Positions 25,132 through 34,007 of a DNA stretch of 64,000 nt are shown one piece after another. The DNA lies in contig SVHO01000003.1 in NCBI GenBank assembly GCA_015055725.1, forward strand, positions 28,857 through 92,856, written 5' to 3'. The notes beneath the pieces are model-generated. The model was not told the origin of the DNA. It did not search any database and saw nothing but the letters and a program-made list of their open reading frames with translations. Every line of letters starts with the position of its first letter. Within the stretch, counting starts at the first letter, position 1. This DNA is from Clostridiales bacterium. GTDB taxonomy: Bacteria > Bacillota > Clostridia > Christensenellales > Borkfalkiaceae. The position numbers and the translations under genes are program-made.

Positions 25132-26361
25132 ATGGAAATTAAACCTTTTGAAAACAGAATTTATTTGTCGTCACCAACCATGCACGGAAAGGAACTTGAA
25201 TACGTGACACATGCGTATAACACAAATTGGATGTCTACAGTTGGTGAGAATGTTAACGAAGCAGAAAAACTTATTTGTGAAAAGGTTGGTTGTAAGTATG
25301 CGGTTGCTCTTTCATCAGGTACTTCTGCGTTGCATTTAGCAACTAAACTTGCAAGTGTAAAAGATGGCGATGGTGTGTTTTGTTCAGATATGACGTTTTC
25401 GGCAAGTGTAAACCCCGTTGTTTACGAAAGGGGAATACCGATATTTATTGATGCTGAATACGAAACTTGGAATATGGATGCTGAAGCCCTTGAGAAAGCG
25501 GTAGAGTTGTATCCAAACGTTAAAGTTTTAATAATGGCAAATCTCTACGGAACGCCTGCAAAAATGGATGAAATAACTGCTGTTTGTAAAAAACACGGCA
25601 TAACAATAATTGAAGATGCTGCGGAGTCTTTAGGTGCTACGTATAAAGGTAGGCAAACGGGAACTTTCGGCTCGTTTAACGCCATTTCGTTTAACGGGAA
25701 TAAAATTATTACCGGGTCTTCAGGGGGGATGCTTCTTACTGACGATTTCGAAGCTGCCAATAAAGCACGTAAATGGTCTACGCAAAGTCGTGAATCTGCA
25801 CCGTGGTATCAGCACGAAGAAGTTGGTTATAATTATCGCATGAGCAACGTTATAGCAGGGGTTGTTCGTGGGCAGTTCTATTATTTGGAAGAGCATATTA
25901 AACAAAAGAAAGAAATTTATATGCGCTATAAGGAAGGATTAAAAGATTTGCCAATACAAATGAATCCTTACGACGAAGAAACGATGCAGCCGAATTTTTG
26001 GCTTTCTTGTATGATTATAGACAAAGATGCTATGTGCAAGCAGGTGCGCGGGGACAAGCAAGCAAAATTCTTTAAGGAAAAGGGAAAAAGTTGTCCCACC
26101 GAAATTTTACAAGCGATTGAAAATATCAATGCTGAAGGTAGACCTATTTGGAAACCGATGCATATGCAACCTATTTTTCAAAATAATCCTTTCATTACAA
26201 GAGAGGGGAATGGAAGAACTAAAACAAACGTTTGTGGAGAAGATAAAATTAGTTGCGTATGTGAAGATATATTCGAGCGTGGCTTATGCTTGCCTAGTGA
26301 CAACAAGATGACCAAAGAACAACAAAACGTTATTATAGAAATTATTAAGAGATGCTTTTAG
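25132..26361 (+). CDS. DegT/DnrJ/EryC1 family sugar aminotransferase
   Basis: 409-aa PLP aminotransferase that aminates a keto-sugar nucleotide, as PglE and EpsN do. Visible parts are SSGTSALHLA (phosphate binding), IIEDAAESLGA with the PLP-ring Asp, and SFNGNKIITGSSGGML with the PLP lysine K. The C-terminal CLPSDNKMT region is typical of the PglE branch. With the next gene (PglD-like) and the sugar transferase at 28513 it suggests a bacillosamine- or FucNAc4N-type sugar. No membrane 4,6-dehydratase of PglF type lies in the window. Confidence 0.88.
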   Translation: MEIKPFENRIYLSSPTMHGKELEYVTHAYNTNWMSTVGENVNEAEKLICEKVGCKYAVALSSGTSALHLATKLASVKDGDGVFCSDMTFSASVNPVVYERGIPIFIDAEYETWNMDAEALEKAVELYPNVKVLIMANLYGTPAKMDEITAVCKKHGITIIEDAAESLGATYKGRQTGTFGSFNAISFNGNKIITGSSGGMLLTDDFEAANKARKWSTQSRESAPWYQHEEVGYNYRMSNVIAGVVRGQFYYLEEHIKQKKEIYMRYKEGLKDLPIQMNPYDEETMQPNFWLSCMIIDKDAMCKQVRGDKQAKFFKEKGKSCPTEILQAIENINAEGRPIWKPMHMQPIFQNNPFITREGNGRTKTNVCGEDKISCVCEDIFERGLCLPSDNKMTKEQQNVIIEIIKRCF

Positions 26362-26377
26362 CTATTGAAGGAGCAGA

Positions 26378-26995
26378 ATGAGAAATTTAATAATTATTGG
26401 GGCTAGTGGTCATGGTCAGGTGGTTTTTGAAATCGCTTGTAAAATAGGCCTTTATGATAAAATTTTATTTTTGGATGATGATTTAGAAAAAAGCAATGAG
26501 TCTTTGGTTGTGGGAACGCTTTCCGATATTGAAAAATATCTTTCAACATTTGAGTTTTTTGTCGCTATAGGGAATAATTGTGTTAGAAAAAAAATAATAG
26601 AAAAATTAATTTATCTTGGAGCAAATATGCCAACGCTTATTCATCCTAGTGCAGTAGTTGCAAGGAACGTTGAAATGGGTCGAGGATGTGTAGTCATGCC
26701 AGGAGTGGTTATCAATCCTTTTGTAAAAATAGGTGATGGGGTAATTGTGAATACAAGTAGTTCTATTGATCATGGTTGTACAGTTGGTAATTTTTGTCAT
26801 ATAGCTGTAGGTAGTCACGTGGCAGGAGATGTGTCAATTGGAAATAATTCTTGGATTGGGGCCGGCGCTACTATAATTAATAATCTATCAATTTGTGATA
26901 ATTGTTTAATTGGCGCAGGAGCTGTTGTTGTAGATGATATAACAAATGAAGGGACTTATATTGGCGTCCCTGCAAAAAAATATAAAGGAAAATAA
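26378..26995 (+). CDS. NeuD/PglD-family sugar O/N-acetyltransferase
   Basis: 205 aa. The N-terminal Rossmann-like part (LIIIGASGHGQVVFEIA) binds the UDP-sugar, and the C-terminal left-handed beta helix is built from hexapeptide repeats (about 85-195, for example MGRGCVVMPGVVINPFVKIGDG). The expected catalytic His is in SSIDHGCTVG. Family members acetylate a 4-amino sugar using acetyl-CoA. It follows the aminotransferase by 16 nt with a GGAG ribosome site; the two probably work in sequence. Confidence 0.9.
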   Translation: MRNLIIIGASGHGQVVFEIACKIGLYDKILFLDDDLEKSNESLVVGTLSDIEKYLSTFEFFVAIGNNCVRKKIIEKLIYLGANMPTLIHPSAVVARNVEMGRGCVVMPGVVINPFVKIGDGVIVNTSSSIDHGCTVGNFCHIAVGSHVAGDVSIGNNSWIGAGATIINNLSICDNCLIGAGAVVVDDITNEGTYIGVPAKKYKGK

Positions 26996-26997
26996 AA

Positions 26998-27837
26998 ATG
27001 CCATTAACTTTGATGTATATTACAAATAATCGTGAAATTGCTTCAATTGCTCAAAAGGCGCAAGTAGACCGTATTTGGGTCGATATGGAATATATTGGCA
27101 AAGAAGAAAGACAAAAAGGAATGAATACGGTTAAATCTTATCACACGATAGAAGACTTGGTGCGTCTTCGTCCTATTGTTAAGACTTCGCAGCTTATGGC
27201 AAGGGTAAATCCTATGCACGAAGCAACTAAAAATTATTGTTCTTCAAAAGAAGAAATTGAAAACACTATTCGTGCAGGGGCAGATATAATAATGCTACCG
27301 ATGTTTAAAACAATTAGAGAGATTGAAGATTTTATTTCTATAGTAAACGGAAGGACGAAAGTTCAACTTCTAGTAGAAACAGCAGAGGCTGCTTCAATAA
27401 TTTCAGAAATATGCAAAATAAATGGCGTTGATGAAATCCATATAGGTTTAAACGATTTGCATCTTGCTTATAAGAAAAAATTTATGTTTGAACTACTTGC
27501 GGATGGAACGGTAGAAAGACTTTGCGGTATTATGAAAGAACATGGCATAAAATATGGCTTTGGTGGGATAGCTAGAGTAGGATTTGGAATGTTGCCAGCC
27601 GAGTATATTATTGCTGAGCACTATAGGTTGGGCTCGTCGGCTGCTATTTTGTCAAGAGGGTTTTGTGATGCTAATATCATTGAAAATCCAAGTGATATAG
27701 AAAAACTTTTCTTGGAAGGAGTAAAAAATATTCGTAATAAAGAAAAAGAGTATGTGAATTTCACTGATGAACAATTTGCAAGAAATAAAGATATCGTTAA
27801 ACAAAAAGTTGATGAAATTGTTCTTTTAAAAAGTTAG
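26998..27837 (+). CDS. HpcH/HpaI aldolase / citrate lyase beta-type protein
   Basis: 279-aa TIM-barrel aldolase family protein. It shows the family's early WVDMEYIGKEER, a metal/substrate strand VQLLVETAEAA with the conserved Glu, and a later Asp in HIGLNDLHLAY. Such enzymes split or join pyruvate or acetyl-CoA with aldehydes. It is unusual inside a polysaccharide operon, where it may build an extended sugar or decorate one (inference). It starts 2 nt after the acetyltransferase. The 5' part already shows the AT-rich style of the next 12 kb. Confidence 0.82.
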   Translation: MPLTLMYITNNREIASIAQKAQVDRIWVDMEYIGKEERQKGMNTVKSYHTIEDLVRLRPIVKTSQLMARVNPMHEATKNYCSSKEEIENTIRAGADIIMLPMFKTIREIEDFISIVNGRTKVQLLVETAEAASIISEICKINGVDEIHIGLNDLHLAYKKKFMFELLADGTVERLCGIMKEHGIKYGFGGIARVGFGMLPAEYIIAEHYRLGSSAAILSRGFCDANIIENPSDIEKLFLEGVKNIRNKEKEYVNFTDEQFARNKDIVKQKVDEIVLLKS

Positions 27838-27846
27838 GGGGATGTA

Positions 27847-28512
27847 ATGAGTAAAATTTTAGTGATAGCTCCTCACGCAGATGATGAAATAATAGGTTTG
27901 GGGGGAACGTTATTAAAACACGTTAAACAAGGCGATGAGATTTATGTTTGTATAGTCACTCGTGGAAAACAACCATTATTTTCTGAAGAGTTTATGTTAA
28001 GATTAAGAGAAGAAACATTGAATTGCCATAAACAATTAGAGGTTAAGAAGACGTATTTTTTAGAATTTCCCTCAGTCATGCTTGATGAAATATCACGTTA
28101 TGAGCTAAATGGTGCGATGTTAGATGTTTTCAAAGAAGTAAAACCGCAAGTTGTATATATTCCACATTTTGGTGATATGCAGAAAGATCATGCGCTTGTA
28201 TCAGAGGCGGCGATGGTATGTGTAAGACCGAAGTATTCATATAAAATAGAAAGCGTTTATGCCTATGAAACCTTGTCTGAAACAGAATGGAATATCCCAC
28301 ACGTGGCCAATGCTTTTATACCACAACGTTATGTTGACGTGACTGATTATATGGAAAAAAAGATTGAATTGTTAAAGTGTTATAATTCACAACTATCAGA
28401 TTTTCCAAACGCCCGGTCTTGTGAAGCTGTTGTGTCGCTTGCTAAATATAGAGGAGTGACGGTTGGGGTTAGAAGTGCAGAAGCTTTTATGGTAATTAGG
28501 GAGTTGAGATAG
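27847..28512 (+). CDS. PIG-L/LmbE family deacetylase
   Basis: 221 aa. Zinc-site motif APHADDEIIGLGG near the N-terminus (His, Asp, Asp), and a second His in VYIPHFGDMQKDHALVSEA. Family members are zinc-dependent N-deacetylases of GlcNAc-type groups on lipids, sugars or antibiotics. Here it probably deacetylates an amino-sugar intermediate or polymer (inference). Ribosome site GGGGG; the stop abuts the sugar transferase gene. Confidence 0.87.
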   Translation: MSKILVIAPHADDEIIGLGGTLLKHVKQGDEIYVCIVTRGKQPLFSEEFMLRLREETLNCHKQLEVKKTYFLEFPSVMLDEISRYELNGAMLDVFKEVKPQVVYIPHFGDMQKDHALVSEAAMVCVRPKYSYKIESVYAYETLSETEWNIPHVANAFIPQRYVDVTDYMEKKIELLKCYNSQLSDFPNARSCEAVVSLAKYRGVTVGVRSAEAFMVIRELR

Positions 28513-29163
28513 ATGTATAAACATTTTTTTAAAAGATTTTTTGACTTTTTTCTTTCATTAATAGCAATCCTTGTATTATCACCTATTTTGATTGTTCTTA
28601 GTTTTCTTGTTTTAATCAATATGGGTGCACCAATTTTCTTTAAACAAAAAAGAGTTGGCAAAAATGAGAAAATTTTTACAATGTATAAGTTTCGTACAAT
28701 GAATAACAAAAAAGATACAAATGGAAATTTGTTGCCAGATGAGCAACGAGTGACGAAATTAGGTAAATTCTTACGTTCAACTTCATTAGATGAATTACCA
28801 GAATTATTCAATATACTTAAAGGAGATTTATCGATTATTGGACCACGACCTCTCTTGGTTGAATATTTACCATATTACACTGAAGAAGAGCGTACGCGTC
28901 ACAGCGTACGTGGTGGGTTGACAGTGCCGGAAGTTTTATATGATAATGTCACGCCAACATGGGAAGAACAATTTTCGTATGAAATAGAATATGCTAAAAA
29001 TGTGACATTTTGTCTTGATATCAAAATTTTATTTTTTACTATTCGTAATTTGTTTAAGCGCAATAAGACGGGATACGGTGCTTATGTAAGGAAATCATTG
29101 ATAGAAGAAAGAAAAAATAACAAAGAAAATATAAAAGAGAGTTTAGATTTTAATTTAAAATAG
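28513..29163 (+). CDS. Undecaprenyl-phosphate sugar phosphotransferase (initiating transferase)
   Basis: 216 aa, the short PglC/EpsL-like form. One N-terminal membrane helix (about 10-38) is followed by the catalytic domain: GAPIFFKQKRVGKNEKIFTMYKFRTM, then LRSTSLDELPELFNILKGDLSIIGPRP. It transfers a sugar-1-phosphate to undecaprenyl phosphate on the inner membrane face and begins the repeat unit. There is no strong ribosome site, so coupling to the upstream stop is likely. Confidence 0.93.
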   Translation: MYKHFFKRFFDFFLSLIAILVLSPILIVLSFLVLINMGAPIFFKQKRVGKNEKIFTMYKFRTMNNKKDTNGNLLPDEQRVTKLGKFLRSTSLDELPELFNILKGDLSIIGPRPLLVEYLPYYTEEERTRHSVRGGLTVPEVLYDNVTPTWEEQFSYEIEYAKNVTFCLDIKILFFTIRNLFKRNKTGYGAYVRKSLIEERKNNKENIKESLDFNLK

Positions 29164-29179
29164 AAGGAGCAGAGTTATT

Positions 29180-29884
29180 ATGGTTGTATCTATTCATCAA
29201 CCCGATTATATTCCTTGGCTAGGTTTTTTTTATAAGATGTCTCAGTCTGACGTGTTTGTTTATTTAGATGATGCACAATATTCAAATGAGGCAGCGCATA
29301 ATTTTAATCTTATTAAGACATCTAACGGAGAATTTAGATTAAAATTTCCAGTCTCTTATAACTTTGGTGATAAAATTAATGATGTTCGTTCGAGAGATGA
29401 GTTAAAGTGGAAAGACAAGCATCTAAAAACTATAGAAATGAACTATAAAAAAACGGCCTATTTTAATGAGGTGTTTCCCGTCTTTAAGGATATACTTATG
29501 ATTGAATATCCAAATATTGCAGAAATGAATATAGCAATAAACAATTTTATAGCAGAAGGATTTGGGATTTTGCCTAAAAAGATATTGAAAAGTAGTGAAA
29601 TGAAAATTGAAACTACTAGAGAAGAAAGGGTTATTGATATAACAAAATTTTGCGGCGGCGACGAATATTTGTCTGGCAACGGGGCGCGGGCGTATCAAAC
29701 GGAAGAGCATTTTTTAAATAAAGGCATTAAATTAACATACATTGACTATAAACCTATTTTCTATAATCAATGTTGGAAAGAGTTTTTACCTTGCATGTCG
29801 GCTATAGATTATATTTTTAATTGTGGTTGGGATTGGGAATACGTAAAGAATGCTGTGAAGGAAATTAATAATGGAAATAGGTAG
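29180..29884 (+). CDS. WbqC family protein
   Basis: 234 aa. The start VVSIHQPDYIPWLGFFYKM is the WbqC signature, and DDAQYSNEAAHNFNLIKTSNG follows. WbqC proteins occur in O-antigen and capsule clusters; their reaction is not established, though an aminoacylation or amide-forming role on amino sugars has been suggested. GGAG ribosome site. It overlaps the next aminotransferase-like gene by 14 nt, a pairing also seen in other polysaccharide loci, so the two may act together. Confidence 0.88.
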   Translation: MVVSIHQPDYIPWLGFFYKMSQSDVFVYLDDAQYSNEAAHNFNLIKTSNGEFRLKFPVSYNFGDKINDVRSRDELKWKDKHLKTIEMNYKKTAYFNEVFPVFKDILMIEYPNIAEMNIAINNFIAEGFGILPKKILKSSEMKIETTREERVIDITKFCGGDEYLSGNGARAYQTEEHFLNKGIKLTYIDYKPIFYNQCWKEFLPCMSAIDYIFNCGWDWEYVKNAVKEINNGNR

Positions 29885-30854
29885 TTTTATAGAACTTCAA
29901 TTTGACAAAGGCAAAGAATGGTACACTACTGACAAATATTTCGGCATGCAGATTGCTAGGTTAAATAGTGGTCGTGCGGGGATTTTTCATGCATTAAAAT
30001 GTCTTAATTGTGATACTGTTTATTTGCCGTACTATCAATGTGAAACTGTCAGAAATTTTTTAATAAAGAAAGAGATAAAAATAAAATATTATCATATAGA
30101 TGAGTCGTTTTTACCATTAATTTTTGATGAGCAAAAGCCAAACGAAGCAGTCTTAATTGTTAACTACTATGGTGTGATGCCAACTGATAGAATGAAAGAA
30201 CTGGCTAAAAAATATAAAAACGTTATTATAGATAATTCACAGGCATTTTTTGCTCAGCCTATAGATTTTTGTATGAACGTGTATTCGGCGCGTAAATTTG
30301 TCGGTGCACCTGATGGGGCATACGTTATTGGTAAGAATGCTTTGTATGGATATGATAGTTATAAGCAAGGCTATTCTTCAGATACTGCTGGTTTTTTATT
30401 GCAACGCCACGAATATGGTTGTGAAGGAAAGGTTTACCAAAGCCGTATGATAAACGAGCAACGCATTGATAATGAAGACATTATGAAAATGTCGGTTTTA
30501 ACTCAAAAAATCCTAGATGGTACGAATTATCAATATATTATAGACAAACGTAAAAAAAATTTTTTGTTGGCTCATGAGTTTTTTGGTGAAATTAATCAAT
30601 TAAAAGATTTTCTAAATAACAATGATCACGATGTTCCCATGGTTTATCCTTTATTAATAGAAGAAGAAGGTATTATGCAAAGATTAATAGATGCTAAACA
30701 TTTTCAAGGTAGATGGTGGAGTTATTTATTAACTGAAACGAAAATAGACAGTTTTGAATATAAGCTATCAAAATTTATGATACCTATAACCATAGACCAA
30801 AGGTATGGAAAGGAAGATTTAGAACGTATTTATAGGATAATAAGAAAGAAATAA
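29871..30854 (+). CDS. Divergent DegT-like PLP-fold protein
   Basis: 327 aa, a distant relative of sugar aminotransferases. LNSGRAGIFHALK (32-44) replaces the usual SGTAAL-type loop, VIIDNSQAFFAQP holds the Asp-Gln pair (D121, Q124), and SARKFVGAPDGAYVI contains K142 where the PLP lysine is expected. Homology to the aminotransferase at 25132 is weak. It may aminate a different sugar or be a dehydratase-type variant. It overlaps both neighbours, so it is part of one tightly coupled unit. Confidence 0.72.
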   Translation: MEIGSFIELQFDKGKEWYTTDKYFGMQIARLNSGRAGIFHALKCLNCDTVYLPYYQCETVRNFLIKKEIKIKYYHIDESFLPLIFDEQKPNEAVLIVNYYGVMPTDRMKELAKKYKNVIIDNSQAFFAQPIDFCMNVYSARKFVGAPDGAYVIGKNALYGYDSYKQGYSSDTAGFLLQRHEYGCEGKVYQSRMINEQRIDNEDIMKMSVLTQKILDGTNYQYIIDKRKKNFLLAHEFFGEINQLKDFLNNNDHDVPMVYPLLIEEEGIMQRLIDAKHFQGRWWSYLLTETKIDSFEYKLSKFMIPITIDQRYGKEDLERIYRIIRKK

Positions 30855-32008
30855 TGAAAAAAATTTGTTTTATAACAACAATTCAATTAACAATGGAAAC
30901 CTTCGTTGTTCCGTTTGCGAAAGTACTTGCAGAAAATGGATATGAAGTGACATATATTTGTAATATGAACGACGATTTTCAAGAGGTAAATAGCAAGCAT
31001 GCAAAATGTATAAACATACAAATGCGTAGAGGGTTTCACTTTTTTGATATTTTTAAATATACTGCGAAATTGAAAAAGATTTTTAAGCGAGAAAAATATG
31101 ATATAATATATTATGCTACTGATAACGCATCGTTTTATTCATCAATAGCAGGAAAATTAGCTAAAATTCCCATTCGCCTTTATGCACAATGGGGAATTCA
31201 TTACGTCGCAGCAAATGGCGTGACGAAAATGATAATGAAGTTTTTAGAAAAAACAACGTGCCTTATGTCTACGCATATTAGAGCGCAGAGCCCTAAAAAT
31301 ATGCAAATTGCTATTGATGACAAATTGTGCAAGCCTAATAAGATTAAAGTTCTAGGATTAGGTGGAACAATTGGCGTCGATTTTAATGAGTACAATATTT
31401 CCAATAAAGCACTTTATAAAACAAGCATAAGAGAAAAATACTCGATATCTGAAAATGATTTTTTATTTGGTTTTGTGGGGCGTGTTACGAAGGATAAAGG
31501 GTGTACAGAATTGTTAAGTGCCTTCAAAAAAGGAAATTATGGTAAATATGTTAAACTAATGATTGTTGGGATGTATGATAGTTGTGAAGGGGAATTAGCA
31601 GAGTTAGTTCAATGGGCTAAACAATCAAATAAAGTTATTTTTACTGGACAAGTAAAAAGTTCCGAAGTTTCTGAGTATATGGCCTCTTTCGATATATTAG
31701 TGCATCCAACTTATCGTGAGGGTTTTGGAAAAGTTTTGCAAGAAGGATTGGCTATGGGGGTGCCAATTATTACAACAGACGTTCCAGGACCATCAGAAGT
31801 TGTTGAAAATGGTGTAAGCGGCATGTTGGTACCTAGCATGAATGTTGAAAGTTTGCAAGAAGCCATGCAGTCACTAATGAATAATTCAGAATTAAGACAA
31901 GAGTTTTCTAGAAATGGAAGAATTCGAGCGGAAAATAATTTTGAAAGGTCTAAGATGGTGGCGAATATTTTATTTGACTTAAATGAAATTTGTGAAATAG
32001 AGAAATAA
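30854..32008 (+). CDS. Glycosyltransferase family 4
   Basis: 384-aa GT-B retaining glycosyltransferase. N-terminal acceptor domain begins KICFITTIQLTMETFVVPFA; the C-terminal donor domain has GFVGRVTKDKGCTEL and the nucleotide-sugar motif HPTYREGFGKVLQEGLAMGVPIITTDVPGPSEVV. It resembles EpsD/CapM-like enzymes that add GalNAc- or FucNAc-type sugars. Start overlaps the preceding stop by 1 nt. The exact linkage is unknown. Confidence 0.9.
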   Translation: MKKICFITTIQLTMETFVVPFAKVLAENGYEVTYICNMNDDFQEVNSKHAKCINIQMRRGFHFFDIFKYTAKLKKIFKREKYDIIYYATDNASFYSSIAGKLAKIPIRLYAQWGIHYVAANGVTKMIMKFLEKTTCLMSTHIRAQSPKNMQIAIDDKLCKPNKIKVLGLGGTIGVDFNEYNISNKALYKTSIREKYSISENDFLFGFVGRVTKDKGCTELLSAFKKGNYGKYVKLMIVGMYDSCEGELAELVQWAKQSNKVIFTGQVKSSEVSEYMASFDILVHPTYREGFGKVLQEGLAMGVPIITTDVPGPSEVVENGVSGMLVPSMNVESLQEAMQSLMNNSELRQEFSRNGRIRAENNFERSKMVANILFDLNEICEIEK

Positions 32009-32012
32009 CTTT

Positions 32013-33029
32013 ATGAGAATTTTATATCAAGAATTAAAAAGGCTAATAAAGAAAAAGCTGGTTGAAACAGGGGTAGATAAGGAAGCTTCAGAAGAGATAT
32101 CCTGTTGTTTTTCAACTGCAGACTTATATGGGGTTTCAAGCCATGGCGTATCAATATTGCCAACCCATTATGAAAGAATTATTAAAGGTGGATACAATTT
32201 ACATCCCTTATTTAAAGTTATTAAAGAGGGACCTGCCTTTAAAGTAATAGATGGGGAAAATTCAATAGGCGTTATTTCTGCATTGAATTGTGTTTATAAC
32301 GTTGTTGAAGGTGCAAAAAAAAGTGGGATTTTTTCTGTGAATAGTTTTAATAATAATACTTTTGGTCCAGCTTTTTATTACGCATTAAAAATAGCCAATG
32401 AAGGGTTGATCGGAATAGTTTCTTGCAATAGCCCAGCTCAAATGACCGTTCCAAATGGAAAAGAAAAACTACTTGGAACTAATCCTATATCAATTGCTAT
32501 ACCAAATTTAGATAGACCTATTATTTTAGATATGGCAACAAGTGCTGTTGCAAAATCAAAGATTAAACAATATAAAGAAAAAGGTGAAAAAATACCTTTA
32601 GGATGGGCAATAAATGAGAATTTTCAGCCAACCCAAGACGCCGAAGAGGCGCTTAAAGGATACGTTTTACCAATGGCTGGATATAAAGGTTATGGTTTGG
32701 CAATGATGATTGATGTTTTAGCGGGAGCACTTTCAGGCGCGGGTTATCTTGACTATGTTGGAAGATTTTATTCTCCAAATTTTGCATGTATGAACGTAGG
32801 TTTTTCTTTTATAGCAATTGATCCCAAACAGGTCTATGGAGAAAATTTTAATTCCTTAATTAAATCGTATGTAGAAAGGGTCGAGTTTTCCAGAAAACTA
32901 AATAATGAAGAAGAGATTTTATTACCAGGATTTGACCGTTTAAAAAATAGAGAAAATAATTATGATTCAGGCATTGAAATATCTGATGATATATATCAAT
33001 TTTTAATTAGTGACAGGAGGGGGTCTTAA
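32013..33029 (+). CDS. Ldh family (malate/L-lactate dehydrogenase type 2) oxidoreductase with altered active site
   Basis: 338 aa. It has the fold signatures TADLYGVSSHGVS (H44), LGTNPISIAIP and PMAGYKGYGLAMMIDVLAGALSGA, which bind NAD(P) in this non-Rossmann family. The family's SHGxxR arginine (position 48) is Ile and the His of the SNHFG-type motif (position 116) is Thr. Family members reduce 2-keto acids or imines. In a polysaccharide operon it may reduce a keto-sugar side chain, perhaps with the HpcH aldolase (inference). Confidence 0.85.
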   Translation: MRILYQELKRLIKKKLVETGVDKEASEEISCCFSTADLYGVSSHGVSILPTHYERIIKGGYNLHPLFKVIKEGPAFKVIDGENSIGVISALNCVYNVVEGAKKSGIFSVNSFNNNTFGPAFYYALKIANEGLIGIVSCNSPAQMTVPNGKEKLLGTNPISIAIPNLDRPIILDMATSAVAKSKIKQYKEKGEKIPLGWAINENFQPTQDAEEALKGYVLPMAGYKGYGLAMMIDVLAGALSGAGYLDYVGRFYSPNFACMNVGFSFIAIDPKQVYGENFNSLIKSYVERVEFSRKLNNEEEILLPGFDRLKNRENNYDSGIEISDDIYQFLISDRRGS

Positions 33030-34007
33030 ATGATATTCAGTGTTATTGTTCCAGTGTATAACGTTGAAAAGTATTTAAATGAGTGCATAAACAGTATTCT
33101 TAGCCAAGATTTTTTAGATTATGAATTAATCTTGGTGAACGATGGATCAACGGATAATAGTGGGGATATTTGCGATGAATATGCAAAAAAAGACGATAGG
33201 ATCAAAACGATACATAAGAAAAACGGAGGCCTTTCTTCTGCTCGAAATGCAGGAACGAATATTGCCCAAGGAGAGTATATTGTATATTTAGATAGTGACG
33301 ATTATATATGCGATAACTCATTTTTAACCAAACTTGCACAAAAAACGGGCTTAGATGTTGACGTTATTTTTTATGGCTATAAAAAATATTTTGAACATGA
33401 AAAAACATGGGGAAAAGATGTTTGCCAATATCCCTTGCTAAAGGATAAAGAACCTTCTAATGCTTTAAGTTCTTTATTAAAGGCAGATATGTATGATGGT
33501 TGTGCTTGGAATAAGGCTATAAGAAGAGAATTTTTATTACAAAACGGAATAATGTTTGAACCAGGAATGATTAGCGAAGACAGCGAGTGGTTTTTAAATG
33601 TTATCGTTTCGGCAAAAACATATGATAGCGTAAACGAAGCTTTTATTGTATATAGGCAAAGAGAAGGTTCAATATCTCATGCTCCAAAATTAAAAAGTTT
33701 AACAGATAATTTATTGATGTTAGAAAAGTGGTCAAACCGTTTGAAAGAAAAAAACTTTGCTATAGATTTTAGAGATGTTTTGTCATCTGTTTTGTCGAGA
33801 TATTACGTAAATATGTTAATTTTATATACAAGATTTCCTAATAATCAAGTCGAAAAATATTTTCAACGAGTAAAAAGTTTGAAATTTTTATTAAAATACA
33901 GTTTAACAAAAAGAGCGATAACTGTTAAAAGGTTTTGTTCGATTTTTGGTTTAAGAATTACGTTAATATTTTTGCATGTATTAAATAAGTTGAGAGGAAA
34001 ATCATGA
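33030..34007 (+). CDS. Glycosyltransferase family 2
   Basis: 325-aa inverting GT-A transferase. SVIVPVYNVEKYLNECINSILSQ start, VNDGSTDNSGDICDEYA, the acceptor motif GGLSSARNAG and DXD-type YLDSDD are all present, with EDSEWFLN as the catalytic-base region (D of ED). The C-terminal 80 residues are an extra helical part. It starts directly after the Ldh-type stop behind a strong GGAGGGGG ribosome site. Confidence 0.92.
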   Translation: MIFSVIVPVYNVEKYLNECINSILSQDFLDYELILVNDGSTDNSGDICDEYAKKDDRIKTIHKKNGGLSSARNAGTNIAQGEYIVYLDSDDYICDNSFLTKLAQKTGLDVDVIFYGYKKYFEHEKTWGKDVCQYPLLKDKEPSNALSSLLKADMYDGCAWNKAIRREFLLQNGIMFEPGMISEDSEWFLNVIVSAKTYDSVNEAFIVYRQREGSISHAPKLKSLTDNLLMLEKWSNRLKEKNFAIDFRDVLSSVLSRYYVNMLILYTRFPNNQVEKYFQRVKSLKFLLKYSLTKRAITVKRFCSIFGLRITLIFLHVLNKLRGKS

